Positions 16,656 to 25,613 of a stretch of DNA of 64,000 bases are shown in pieces. The notes beneath the pieces are model-generated. The model saw only the letters and a program-made list of their open reading frames with translations, did no database searches and was not told where the DNA came from. The translations under genes were made by a program, and so were the position numbers. Source of the stretch: Streptomyces violaceoruber (lineage in GTDB: Bacteria > Actinomycetota > Actinomycetes > Streptomycetales > Streptomycetaceae); assembly GCA_000720805.1 (NCBI GenBank), contig JODI01000011.1, forward strand, positions 80,013-144,012, given 5' to 3'. How positions within the stretch are numbered: the stretch's first letter is position 1; each line of letters opens with the position of its first letter.

Positions 16656-19600
16656 ATGAGACGCGAGGGCCCGATGGCGGCGATACACGAGAGCAGTGCT
16701 CTCGGCGAGCTCGATGACGAGATCCGAGAACGGTTCGGCGACACGGCGCGTTTTTCCGGAGGGCCCGCGGCCTCTCCCCGCACCCTGGTGGACGTCCTGG
16801 ACGCGTCCGTGCGGTCGTATCCGAACGAGCTCGCCCTCGACGACGGCACGACGCCGCTGACCTACCGTGCGCTGGCGGCCGAGGTGGAGCAGCTGCGGCG
16901 GCGGCTCGCGGACGCCGGAGTCGGGCTCGGGGACCGCGTGGGGGTCCGGGTGCCGTCCGGGACCAACGATCTGTACGTGGCGATCCTCGCCGTGCTGGCC
17001 GCCGGTGCCGCCTATGTGCCCGTGGACGCCGAGGACCCGGACGAGCGGGCCGAGCTGGTGTTCGGGGAGGCCGGGGTACGGGCCGTCGTCGGCGCCGGGC
17101 ACGAACTGACCGTGCGCGGCCGCTCCGAGGTCCCCGCCGCGCGTCCCGGCGTCGGGCACGACGCCTGGATCATCTTCACGTCCGGCTCCACCGGGAAGCC
17201 CAAGGGTGTCGCCGTCAGCCACCGCAGTGCCGCAGCGTTCGTGGACGCCGAGGCGGCCCTGTTCCTCACCGACGATCCGATCGGGCCCGGGGACCGGGTC
17301 ATGGCGGGGCTGTCCGTCGCGTTCGACGCGTCCTGCGAGGAGATGTGGCTGGCGTGGCGTTACGGGGCCTGTCTGGTGCCGGTGCCGCGGTCGCGGGTCC
17401 GCAGCGGTGCCGATCTGGGGCCCTGGCTGGTCGAGCAGGAGATCACCGTCGTGTCCACGGTGCCGACGCTGGCCGCGCTGTGGGAGTCCGAGACCCTCAA
17501 TGACGTACGCCTGTTGATCTTCGGTGGTGAGGCGTGCCCGCCCGAGCTGGTACAGCGGCTGGTGACCGAGGGGCGTGAGGTCTGGAACACGTACGGGCCC
17601 ACGGAGGCGACCGTGGTGGCCTGTGCCTCGCTGATGAGCGGCGCGGAGCCGATCCGGATCGGGCTGCCGCTGGACGGCTGGGAGCTGGCCGTCGTGGACG
17701 AGGCCGGCGAGCCGGTGCCGATGGGCTCCTTCGGGCAGCTGGTGATCGGCGGGGTCGGGCTGGCCCGGTACCTCGACGCCGAGAAGGACGCGGAGAAGTA
17801 CGCGCCGCTGGAGTCGCTGGGCTGGGAGCGGGCGTACCGGAGCGGGGATCTGGTCAAGGCGGAGCCCGAGGGCCTGGTGTTCCTCGGGCGGGCCGACGAG
17901 CAGATCAAGCTCGGCGGGCGGCGGATCGAGCTCGGTGAGGTGGATGCCGCGCTGCAGGCCCTGCCGGGTGTGGCGGGCGCCGCGGCCGCCGTACGGACCG
18001 CCCGCGGCGGGAACCAGCTGCTCGTCGGCTATGTGGTCACCCAGGACGGCTGGGACCAGGCGGTGGCCGTCGAGAAGCTCCGCGCGGAGCTGCCCGCCGC
18101 GCTCGTTCCGCTGCTCGCGCCGGTCGACGACCTGCCGACGCGGACCAGCGGCAAGGTGGACCGGAGCGCCCTGCCCTGGCCGCTGGAGGGGCTGACGACC
18201 GGTGGTCCGGCCGAGCAGCTGTACGGCACCGAGGCGTGGCTCGCCGAGCAGTGGAGCGAGGTGCTCGGCATCCCCGTGTCGAGCGCGCGGGACGACTTCT
18301 TCGCGATCGGCGGCGGCAGTCTCGCGGCCGCCCAGCTGACCACGCGGCTGCGCACCCGGTACCCGAGCGCCGCCGTCCTCGACATCTACCAGCAGCCCGT
18401 GCTGCGGAAGCTGGCGCGGCACCTGGAGAAGTCGGCGCAGGACGACGGCGGCACGCGGGTGATCGCCCCGGTCCCCGTGCGCGCCCAGGCCGTCCAACTT
18501 CTCCTGCTTCTTCCCCTGTTCACCGTGCTCGGGCTGCGCTGGACCGTCGTACTGGCCGCGCTCGGCAACCTGCTGCCCGCCTACTCCTGGCTGCCGACGG
18601 CTCCTTGGTGGCTGGTCGCGGCCGGGGCGCTGGTGTTCTTCAGCCCGCCCGGGCGGCTCGCGATCGCGGCGGGCGGCGCCCGGCTGCTCCTCAAGGGGGT
18701 CGAGCCGGGCCGGTACGCGCGCGGTGGCGGTGTCCATCTGCGGCTGTGGACCGCCGAGCGGCTGGCCGAGTTCAGCGGGGCGACCTCGCTGACGGGCTCG
18801 TGGCTGGAGCGGTACGCGCGTGCGCTGGGCGCCAGGATCGGTGCGGATGTGGACCTGCACTCGCTGCCGCCGGTCACCGGCATGCTCAAGCTCGGGCGGG
18901 GCGCGGCCGTGGAGTCCGAGGTGGACCTGTCGGGCTGGTGGCTGGACGGTGACCGGCTGGAGATCGGGCCGGTCAAGGTGGGCGGACATGCCGTCGTCGG
19001 CACCCGCAGCCTGCTCTTCCCGGGCGCCCGGGTCGGCAAGCGGGCCGAGGTGGCGCCGGGTTCGGCGGTCACCGGCCAGATCCCGACCGGGCAGCGGTGG
19101 GCGGGAGCGCCCGCGGTCAAGCTCGGCAAGGCCAAGCGCAACTGGCCCAAGGAGCGGCCGGTGCGGGGCACGTCCTGGGGTGTCATGTACGGCGTGACGG
19201 GCTTCGCGCTCAGTGCGCTGCCGGTGCTGGCGGGCGCCGTCGCGCTGCTCGTGGGCCACTGGTTCGTCACGCCCGAGGTGACGGTGACCGGGGTCGCGCT
19301 CGGCCTGGTCCCGGCGACGCTCGCCTTCGGGGTGGCGTACGCGCTGGTGCTCCTGGTCGCCGTACGGCTGCTGAGCCTGGGCCTGCGTGAGGGCACCCAC
19401 CCGACGCACAGCCGGATCGGCTGGCAGGCGTGGACGGTCACGCAGTTGATGGACCGCTCCCGGGAGACGTTGTTCCCGCTGTACGCCGGGCTGGCCACGC
19501 CCGTGTGGCTGCGGCTGCTGGGGATGCGGATCGGCAAGGGCGCCGAGGTGTCCACCGTGCTGGCGCTGCCGAGCCTGACGACGGTCGGCGAGGGCGCGTT

Positions 19601-20528
19601 CCTGGCCGACGACACGCTGACGGCGCCGTACGAGCTCGGCGGGGGCTGGATGCGCATCGGGCGGGCCGAGATCGGGCGGCGGGCGTTCCTCGGGAACTCC
19701 GGGATGACCGCGCCGGGCCGTTCCGTGCCGGACGGCGGGCTGGTCGGGGTGCTGTCGGCGACGCCGAAGAAGGCGAAGAAGGGCAGCTCGTACCTGGGCC
19801 TGCCGCCGATGAAGCTGCCGCGCGCGGCGGCGGGCGGCGACCAGAGCCGCACATACGACCCGCCGGCCCGGCTGCTGTGGGCGCGCGCCCTGGTGGAGCT
19901 GTGCCGGATCGTGCCGGTGTTCTGCTCGGCGGCGCTGGCCGTGCTGACGGTGACCTCGCTGTGTGCGCTGGGCGCCTGGGCGCCGCTGCTGTCGGGGCCG
20001 GTGCTGCTCGGGGCGGGGCTGGTGGCGGGGCTGGTGTCCGTCGTGGCGAAGTGGGCGCTCGTGGGGCGGCACCGCAGCGGGGAGCATCCTCTGTGGAGTT
20101 CCTTCGTGTGGCGCAACGAACTGGCGGACACCTTCGTGGAGGTGCTGGCGGTGCCGTGGCTGGCGGGTTCCGTGCCCGGTACGCCGGTGCTGACGGCGTG
20201 GCTGCGCGGGCTCGGGGCGCGGATCGGCCGGGGCGTGTGGGTGGAGAGCTACTGGCTGCCCGAGACCGACCTGGTGACCCTGGAGGACGCGGCCACCGTG
20301 AACCGGGGCTGTGTGCTGCAGACCCACCTCTTCCACGACCGGATCTTGCGGACGGATACTGTGGTCCTCCGTGAGGGCGCGACGCTGGGTCCTGGCGGAA
20401 TCGTCCTGCCCGGCAGCGTGATCGGCGCCCGTACGACACTGGGGCCGGCGTCGCTGGTGATGGCGGCGGAGTCCGTTCCCGACGACACCCGCTGGCTGGG
20501 CAACCCCATCGAGTCATGGCGTTCCTGA
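16656..20528 (+). CDS. Pls/PosA-type membrane nonribosomal peptide synthetase
   Basis: A 1290-residue single-module synthetase related to epsilon-poly-lysine synthetase. Order: adenylation domain (about 40-520; IIFTSGSTGKPKG near 175, NTYGPTEATVVA near 310, GRADEQIKLGGRRIELGEVD near 420), carrier domain (DDFFAIGGGSLAAAQ near 545, Ser is the phosphopantetheine site), then about six membrane helices alternating with three left-handed beta-helix domains (about 728-815, 948-1035, 1187-1285). There is no condensation or thioesterase domain. In Pls the three soluble domains catalyse repeated isopeptide bonds, so a homopolymer or short oligomer product is expected. The A4 region FDASCEEM places Glu at the position 239 equivalent, which also occurs in some ornithine codes; a basic substrate is an inference. 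Start: GGAGGT 9 bases before ATG 16656. It overlaps the M1 peptidase gene by 13 bp. Confidence 0.9.
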   Translation: MRREGPMAAIHESSALGELDDEIRERFGDTARFSGGPAASPRTLVDVLDASVRSYPNELALDDGTTPLTYRALAAEVEQLRRRLADAGVGLGDRVGVRVPSGTNDLYVAILAVLAAGAAYVPVDAEDPDERAELVFGEAGVRAVVGAGHELTVRGRSEVPAARPGVGHDAWIIFTSGSTGKPKGVAVSHRSAAAFVDAEAALFLTDDPIGPGDRVMAGLSVAFDASCEEMWLAWRYGACLVPVPRSRVRSGADLGPWLVEQEITVVSTVPTLAALWESETLNDVRLLIFGGEACPPELVQRLVTEGREVWNTYGPTEATVVACASLMSGAEPIRIGLPLDGWELAVVDEAGEPVPMGSFGQLVIGGVGLARYLDAEKDAEKYAPLESLGWERAYRSGDLVKAEPEGLVFLGRADEQIKLGGRRIELGEVDAALQALPGVAGAAAAVRTARGGNQLLVGYVVTQDGWDQAVAVEKLRAELPAALVPLLAPVDDLPTRTSGKVDRSALPWPLEGLTTGGPAEQLYGTEAWLAEQWSEVLGIPVSSARDDFFAIGGGSLAAAQLTTRLRTRYPSAAVLDIYQQPVLRKLARHLEKSAQDDGGTRVIAPVPVRAQAVQLLLLLPLFTVLGLRWTVVLAALGNLLPAYSWLPTAPWWLVAAGALVFFSPPGRLAIAAGGARLLLKGVEPGRYARGGGVHLRLWTAERLAEFSGATSLTGSWLERYARALGARIGADVDLHSLPPVTGMLKLGRGAAVESEVDLSGWWLDGDRLEIGPVKVGGHAVVGTRSLLFPGARVGKRAEVAPGSAVTGQIPTGQRWAGAPAVKLGKAKRNWPKERPVRGTSWGVMYGVTGFALSALPVLAGAVALLVGHWFVTPEVTVTGVALGLVPATLAFGVAYALVLLVAVRLLSLGLREGTHPTHSRIGWQAWTVTQLMDRSRETLFPLYAGLATPVWLRLLGMRIGKGAEVSTVLALPSLTTVGEGAFLADDTLTAPYELGGGWMRIGRAEIGRRAFLGNSGMTAPGRSVPDGGLVGVLSATPKKAKKGSSYLGLPPMKLPRAAAGGDQSRTYDPPARLLWARALVELCRIVPVFCSAALAVLTVTSLCALGAWAPLLSGPVLLGAGLVAGLVSVVAKWALVGRHRSGEHPLWSSFVWRNELADTFVEVLAVPWLAGSVPGTPVLTAWLRGLGARIGRGVWVESYWLPETDLVTLEDAATVNRGCVLQTHLFHDRILRTDTVVLREGATLGPGGIVLPGSVIGARTTLGPASLVMAAESVPDDTRWLGNPIESWRS

Positions 20529-21994
20529 GCGCGGCTCGGCCGGGGCCCGGGGACGGTGCGCCCGCAGGCGATCCGGCACGACGTTCGAGCACACCGCAGG
20601 GAGCAGACGCAGCAGTGACCGTTCAGCAGGCAGCGGGTCCGGACCCGTACTTCCCGGCCAACGGCGACTCCCGTTACAGGGTGCACCGCTACGAACTGGC
20701 GCTGGACTACCGCCCCGGCCCGAACCGGCTGTCGGGGACGGCCCGGATCAACGCCATAGCGGGACGGTCGGCGCTGCCCGAGTTCCAGTTGAACCTGGCC
20801 GACTTCAGGATCGGCCGGGTCCGGGTGGACGGCCGGCAGCCGCACTACACGCACCGGGGCGGCAAGCTGCGCCTGCGTCCGGCCAAGCCGGTCCGGCCGG
20901 GCGCCCCCTTCACGGTGGAGGTGCACTGGTCCGGCAACCCCAAGCCGGTGAGCAGTCCCTGGGGCGGGCTCGGCTGGGAGGAGCTGGAGGACGGGGCGCT
21001 GGTGGCGAGCCAGCCGGTGGGTGCGCCGTCCTGGTACCCGTGCAACGACCGGCCCGCCGACAAGGCCTCGTACCAGATCTCGATCACCACGCCGTCCGCG
21101 TACGCGGTGGTGGCGGGCGGACGGCTGTTGACGCGGACGACGAAGGCGTCCACGACGACGTGGGTGTACGAGCAGGCGGCTCCGACGTCCAGCTATCTGG
21201 TCGGGCTGTCGATCGGCAAGTACCAGACGGTGCTGCTGGGTGACCCGGGCCCGGGCGGGGTGCCGCAGCACGGGCACATCCCGGCGCACAAGCTGCCGGA
21301 GTTCTCGCGGGACTTCGCACGTCAGCCCCGGATGATGGAGCTCTTCCAGGAGTTGTTCGGGCCGTACCCGTTCGACGAGTACGCGGTCGTGGTGACCGAG
21401 GAGGAGCTCGATGTCCCCGTCGAGGCGCAAGGGTTGTCGCTGTTCGGCGCCAACCACGTGGACGGGGCGCGGGGTTGGGAACGGCTGGTGGCGCACGAGC
21501 TGGCACACCAGTGGTTCGGCAACAGCGTGTCCATCGCGGACTGGCGGCACATCTGGCTGAACGAGGGGTTCGCGAAGTACGCGGAGTGGCTGTGGTCGGA
21601 GCGGTCGGGTGGCCGCAGCGCGCATCAACTCGCCGTGGCGGCCCACCGGTTGCTGTCCTCACTCCCCCAGGACCTCAAACTGGCCGATCCCGGGCGCAAG
21701 TCGATGTTCGACGACCGGCTCTACCAGCGCGGCGGGCTGACCCTGCACGTGCTGCGGTGCGCGATGGGCGACGACGCGTTCTTCCGGATGCTGCGCGGGT
21801 GGGCGACGCTGCACCGGGGCGGCGCGGTGAGCACGACGACGTTCACCGCACACGCGGCCCGGTTCGCGCCGGAGCCGCTGGACGAGGTGTTCCGGGCATG
21901 GGTGTACGGCACGAGGCTGCCACCGCTGCCCGAGCCGGCCCCGCAGATCCCGGCCCGGCCCACGCACCCGCCGACCAACGCCGGGCCCGCGTAG
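20516..21994 (+). CDS. M1 family metallopeptidase coupled to the Pls-like synthetase
   Basis: A 492-residue gluzincin. The zinc site HELAHQWFGN lies near residue 326 with the third ligand in LNEGFAKYAEW 18 residues later. The usual N-terminus-recognising GxMEN loop is replaced by PVEAQGLSLF, keeping Glu but not Met/Asn. It is shorter than PepN because the C-terminal helical domain is missing. No signal peptide is evident, though a GTG at 20615 (AGGGAG upstream) is an alternative start. Its start lies inside the end of the synthetase gene, so the two are coexpressed. From memory, the enzymes that degrade epsilon-poly-lysine in producers are zinc aminopeptidases, so this enzyme may trim or remove the polymer; that is inference. 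Confidence 0.88.
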   Translation: MAFLSAARPGPGDGAPAGDPARRSSTPQGADAAVTVQQAAGPDPYFPANGDSRYRVHRYELALDYRPGPNRLSGTARINAIAGRSALPEFQLNLADFRIGRVRVDGRQPHYTHRGGKLRLRPAKPVRPGAPFTVEVHWSGNPKPVSSPWGGLGWEELEDGALVASQPVGAPSWYPCNDRPADKASYQISITTPSAYAVVAGGRLLTRTTKASTTTWVYEQAAPTSSYLVGLSIGKYQTVLLGDPGPGGVPQHGHIPAHKLPEFSRDFARQPRMMELFQELFGPYPFDEYAVVVTEEELDVPVEAQGLSLFGANHVDGARGWERLVAHELAHQWFGNSVSIADWRHIWLNEGFAKYAEWLWSERSGGRSAHQLAVAAHRLLSSLPQDLKLADPGRKSMFDDRLYQRGGLTLHVLRCAMGDDAFFRMLRGWATLHRGGAVSTTTFTAHAARFAPEPLDEVFRAWVYGTRLPPLPEPAPQIPARPTHPPTNAGPA

Positions 21995-22242
21995 GCGACC
22001 GCCGCCGGAGCCGCGTGGGCCCGGGTGCCGGGCCCAGTGTTGACCCGGGTGCCGGGTCCGGGTTGGCCCGGGCACCGGGGTCGGCATTGGCCCCCTGCCA
22101 CGTCCGCGCGGACCCCCGTGCCGCATCCGCGTCGGCCCGGCCCGGTCCGCACGGGCCACCGTGCCGTGTTCGCGTAGGCCCGGGTGCCAGGGGCCGAAGG
22201 TCGTGTGCGGGGCCGTAGTGGTGTCCCGGCACAATGGTGGGC
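21995..22242. repeat. GGTGCCGGG-rich intergenic repeats
   Basis: The 248-bp gap after the M1 peptidase contains four imperfect copies of a CCCGGGTGCCGGG-like unit within 22018-22080 and further CCGCGTSGGCCCGG pieces. No terminator with a clean stem was picked out. The YchJ gene promoter should lie near its right end. Confidence 0.5.
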
Positions 22243-22677
22243 ATGTCCCGACGCGGCACCCGCCCCTCCCGTCCCGCCGGCCGTCGCCCCGGTGACGCCC
22301 GTTCCGCCGACGTCTGCCCCTGCGGGCGTCCGGAGCCGTACGACGCGTGCTGCGGACGCTTCCACACGGGAGCCGCCGCCGCGCCCACCGCGGAGGCGCT
22401 GATGCGGTCCCGCTACGGCGCCTTCGTCCGGGGGGACGTGCCGTACCTGCTGCGGACGTGGCATCCGCGGACCCGGCCGGCTCGGCTCGACCTCGATCCG
22501 GGAATGCGCTGGACCGGCCTGGAGATCCTCGGCACGACGGACGGCTCCGCCTTCCACAGCACCGGCACCGTGACCTTCCGGGCCTCGTTCCGGGGTGGCT
22601 CGCTGCACGAGCGGAGCCGGTTCGAGCGGGTGGACGGGGTGTGGGTGTACGTGGACGGGGAGTTCCTGGACCAGTAG
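22243..22677 (+). CDS. YchJ family protein (UPF0225) with SEC-C motif
   Basis: A 144-residue protein. The N-terminal SEC-C zinc motif is CPCGRPEPYDACCGRFH (about residues 25-41), the same zinc finger as at the end of SecA. An NTF2-like domain follows: TAEALMRSRYGAFVRGDVPYLLRTWHP is the usual YchJ signature, ending WVYVDGEFL. The function is unknown. I take the ATG at 22243; one in-frame ATG lies three codons upstream. It ends 2 bp from the convergent regulator gene. Confidence 0.9.
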   Translation: MSRRGTRPSRPAGRRPGDARSADVCPCGRPEPYDACCGRFHTGAAAAPTAEALMRSRYGAFVRGDVPYLLRTWHPRTRPARLDLDPGMRWTGLEILGTTDGSAFHSTGTVTFRASFRGGSLHERSRFERVDGVWVYVDGEFLDQ

Positions 22678-22679
22678 GG

Positions 22680-23381
22680 CTACGGCGCCAGTATGTCCAG
22701 TTCCTGCAGTGCCCCGACGGTTATCTCGCGGGTCAGTGCCTCCGCGCGGAGCGCGTCGCCCTCGCGGACCGCCTCGGCGACCTGGACGTGGAGGGTGACG
22801 GCGGCCGGGTCCGGGTCATCGAACATGATCTCGTGGTGGGTGCGGCCGGCGAGGACCTCGGCGACCACATCGCCGAGGCGGGCGAACATCTCGTTGCCGG
22901 AGGCGTTGAGGATCACCCGGTGGAAGGCCATGTCGTGGATGAGGTAGCCCTCCAGCTGGTGGCCGCGTGAATGGGCCACCATGCCCAGGGCGCGTTCGGT
23001 GAGTTCGGCGCACTGCGCCGCCGTGGCGTACTTGGCGGCGAGGCCCGCGGCGACCGGTTCGACGGCCGAGCGCAGCACGGTGAGGGAGCGCAGCTGGCGG
23101 GGGCGGTCGGCGCCGGCCAGCCGCCAGCGGATGACCTGGGGGTCGTAGACGTTCCACTCGCGCGCGGGACGGACCGTCACGCCCACCCGGCGGCGGGACT
23201 CGACGAGGTGCATGGATTCCAGGACACGGACCGCCTCCCGCATCACGGAACGTGAGACGTCGAAGCGCTGGGCCAGCTCGTCGGTCCGCAGGACACTGCC
23301 CGGCGGGTACTCGCCCGCGGTGATGGCGGGGCCGAGGGACTCCAGTACGCGGCCGTGCAGTCCCCGGTCCGTTGTGGTCAT
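22680..23381 (-). CDS. gntR: FadR-subfamily GntR regulator of gluconate genes
   Basis: A 233-residue repressor. The winged helix-turn-helix occupies residues 10-75 (RTDELAQRFDVSRSVMREAVRVLES), followed by an all-helical FCD effector domain (about 90-225) whose metal/ligand His and Asp residues are seen in HDMAFHRVIL and GRTHHEIM. It is transcribed divergently from the gluconate kinase/permease/dehydrogenase genes, and a GT-N3-AC palindrome stands in the shared gap. Known homologues at the same locus (SCO1678 region of S. coelicolor) repress the gluconate operon and release DNA on gluconate or a phosphorylated product. Confidence 0.92.
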   Translation of the reverse strand: MTTTDRGLHGRVLESLGPAITAGEYPPGSVLRTDELAQRFDVSRSVMREAVRVLESMHLVESRRRVGVTVRPAREWNVYDPQVIRWRLAGADRPRQLRSLTVLRSAVEPVAAGLAAKYATAAQCAELTERALGMVAHSRGHQLEGYLIHDMAFHRVILNASGNEMFARLGDVVAEVLAGRTHHEIMFDDPDPAAVTLHVQVAEAVREGDALRAEALTREITVGALQELDILAP

Positions 23382-23415
23382 GCACTCAGCGTACGAGGCG
23401 GGTCACGGAAACAAA

Positions 23416-23426
23416 AAGTCAGACTT
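23416..23426. promoter_or_regulatory. Candidate GntR operator AAGTCAGACTT
   Basis: An 11-bp perfect palindrome fitting the GT-N3-AC core of FadR-type operators, 35 bp upstream of the regulator start and about 100 bp upstream of gntK. It lies in an AT-rich patch unusual for this genome. A second repeat, CCGACGCC/GGCGTCGG at 23476-23498, lies in the gntK leader and may be another site or a hairpin. Confidence 0.6.
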
Positions 23427-23524
23427 ATATGTCACAGACTCTTGAATTCGTCGTACCTAATGGGTTTCAGTGTGGCCGACGCCAGATGTCGGCGTCGGAT
23501 GTCGAAGAAGACAGCGAGGCAGTG

Positions 23525-24043
23525 ATGCGTACCCCTCACGTCGTCGTGGTGATGGGCGTCGCCGGCACGGGCAAGACCACGATCGGTCCCCTGCTAGCGG
23601 CCCGGTTGGGCGTCCCGTACGCCGAGGGCGACGACTTCCACCCCCAGGCCAACATCGACAAGATGTCGGCCGGCACCCCGCTCGAGGACGCCGACCGGTG
23701 GCCGTGGCTCGACGCCATCGGCGCCTGGGCGCACGGGCGGGCCGGGCTCGGCGGGGTGGTCAGTTGTTCGGCGCTGAAGCGGTCGTACCGCGACCGGCTC
23801 AGGGCCGAGGCTCCCGGGGTCGTGTTCCTGCACCTCGCGGGCGACCGGGCGCTGATCGAAGACCGGATGTCGCATCGGCAGGGTCACTTCATGCCGACCG
23901 CGCTGCTGGACTCCCAGTTCGCCACGCTCCAGCCGCTCCAGCCGGACGAGGCCGGGGTCGTCGTGGAAGTCACCGGCAGCCCTGAGGAGATCACCGAGCG
24001 GGCCGCGGACGCCCTCGACGCACTCGCCGACACCTCCCGGTAG
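23525..24043 (+). CDS. gntK: Gluconokinase
   Basis: A 172-residue GntK-type P-loop kinase that makes 6-phosphogluconate from gluconate and ATP. The P-loop is MGVAGTGKTTIG (residues 9-20), then YAEGDDFHPQANIDKM and SCSALKRSYRDRLR, which are the substrate-binding signatures, and SHRQGHFMPTALLDSQFATLQ, the lid. The ATG at 23525 is chosen from the length of homologues; GTG one codon before is possible. First gene of the catabolic operon, 163 bp before the permease. Confidence 0.94.
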   Translation: MRTPHVVVVMGVAGTGKTTIGPLLAARLGVPYAEGDDFHPQANIDKMSAGTPLEDADRWPWLDAIGAWAHGRAGLGGVVSCSALKRSYRDRLRAEAPGVVFLHLAGDRALIEDRMSHRQGHFMPTALLDSQFATLQPLQPDEAGVVVEVTGSPEEITERAADALDALADTSR

Positions 24044-24206
24044 GAGACCGTCCCAGGGCTCCGCGGGACCGGGCCACCCCCGGAAGCTCTCGGCAGCACC
24101 GCCGACCGGTAGTGCCCCTGCAACACCTCTCACCGCAGTACCTCCTTGTGCAACACCCCCCACCGCAGAAACCCCCTCCCCATCCCCGTACCTGCAAGGA
24201 CTCCCC

Positions 24207-25604
24207 GTGACCAGACTCAGTGTCGAGATGCTGGCAGCGGACGCACCCGAGCCGATCACTTCGGCCGGCCATGCTCAGCTGGGTATCGCCGTACTGGCGG
24301 GAATCGCCGTCATCGTCCTGCTCATCACCAAGTTCAAGCTCCACGCCTTCCTGTCGCTGACCATCGGGACACTGGCGCTCGGCGCGTTCGCCGGGGCGCC
24401 GCTCGACAAGGCCATCACCAGCTTCACCACCGGGCTCGGGTCGACCGTGGCCGGGGTGGGCGTACTGATCGCGCTGGGCGCGATCCTCGGCAAGATGCTC
24501 GCCGACTCCGGGGGTGCCGACCAGATCGTCGACACGATCCTGGCGAAGGCGAGCGCACGCTCGATGCCCTGGGCGATGGTGCTGATCGCCTCGGTGATCG
24601 GTCTGCCGCTGTTCTTCGAGGTCGGCGTGGTGCTGCTGATCCCGGTCGTGCTGATGGTCGCCAAGCGAGGCAACTACTCGCTGATGCGGATCGGCATCCC
24701 GGCGCTCGCCGGTCTGTCCGTGATGCACGGCCTGGTCCCGCCGCACCCCGGCCCGCTGGTCGCCATCGACGCGGTGAAGGCCAACCTGGGCGTCACGCTG
24801 GCGCTCGGCGTGCTGGTCGCCATACCGACCGTGATCATCGCCGGTCCGCTCTTCTCCAAGGTCGCGGCCCGCTGGGTCGACGTCCCGGCCCCGGACCGGA
24901 TGATCCCCCAGCGCGCCTCCGAGGACCTTCAGCGGCGTCCCGGCTTCGGCGCGACCCTGGCCACGATCCTGCTGCCGGTCGTCCTGATGCTGGCCAAGGC
25001 CCTGGTCGACATCGTCGTCGACGACCCCGAGAGCACCGTGCAGCGCGTGTTCGACGTCGCCGGCTCGCCGCTGATCGCCCTGCTGGCCGCCGTGCTGGTG
25101 GGCATCTTCACCCTGCTGCGGCCCGCGGGGTTCGCCAAGGAGCGGGTCTCGCAGCTGGTCGACAAGGGGCTCGCGCCCATCGCGGGCATCCTGCTGATCG
25201 TCGGCGCGGGCGGCGGCTTCAAGCAGACGCTGATCGACTCCGGCGTCGGCCAGATGGTCCTGGAGATATCCAAGGACTGGTCGATCCCGGCCCTGCTGCT
25301 GGCCTGGCTGATCGCGGTGGCGATCCGGCTGGCGACCGGTTCGGCGACGGTCGCCACGGTCTCGGCGGCCGGCCTGGTCGCCCCGCTGGCGGCCGACATG
25401 TCGACCACCCACGCGGCGCTGCTCGTCCTGGCCATCGGCGCCGGCTCGCTCTTCTTCAGCCATGTCAACGACGCGGGATTCTGGCTGGTGAAGGAGTACT
25501 TCGGCCTGAGCGTCGGGCAGACCCTCAAGACCTGGTCCGTCATGGAGACGATCATCTCGGTGGTCGCGGGCGGTCTGGTCCTGCTCCTCTCACTGGTCAT
25601 CTAG
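24207..25604 (+). CDS. gntP: GntP family gluconate permease
   Basis: A 465-residue polytopic H+/gluconate symporter with about 12-14 hydrophobic helices. Signature segments are GVGVLIALGAILGKMLADSGGA, GLVPPHPGPLVAI (the Pro-His-Pro-Gly loop) and FSHVNDAGFWLVKEYFGL. GTG at 24207 follows GCAAGGACTCCCC. It is followed after 9 bp by the oxidoreductase gene, so import, dehydrogenation and phosphorylation genes are cotranscribed. Confidence 0.94.
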   Translation: MTRLSVEMLAADAPEPITSAGHAQLGIAVLAGIAVIVLLITKFKLHAFLSLTIGTLALGAFAGAPLDKAITSFTTGLGSTVAGVGVLIALGAILGKMLADSGGADQIVDTILAKASARSMPWAMVLIASVIGLPLFFEVGVVLLIPVVLMVAKRGNYSLMRIGIPALAGLSVMHGLVPPHPGPLVAIDAVKANLGVTLALGVLVAIPTVIIAGPLFSKVAARWVDVPAPDRMIPQRASEDLQRRPGFGATLATILLPVVLMLAKALVDIVVDDPESTVQRVFDVAGSPLIALLAAVLVGIFTLLRPAGFAKERVSQLVDKGLAPIAGILLIVGAGGGFKQTLIDSGVGQMVLEISKDWSIPALLLAWLIAVAIRLATGSATVATVSAAGLVAPLAADMSTTHAALLVLAIGAGSLFFSHVNDAGFWLVKEYFGLSVGQTLKTWSVMETIISVVAGGLVLLLSLVI

Positions 25605-25613
25605 GGGTACGGG

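Noticed and set aside
16581..20336. Minus-strand open frame of 1251 codons
   Set aside because: Lies entirely antisense to the synthetase gene, with Arg/Gln/Pro-rich low-complexity sequence and no start signal.
16656..21994. Classical biosynthetic gene cluster around the NRPS
   Set aside because: No condensation, thioesterase, tailoring, or pathway-specific regulator genes flank the pair; neighbours are core genes.
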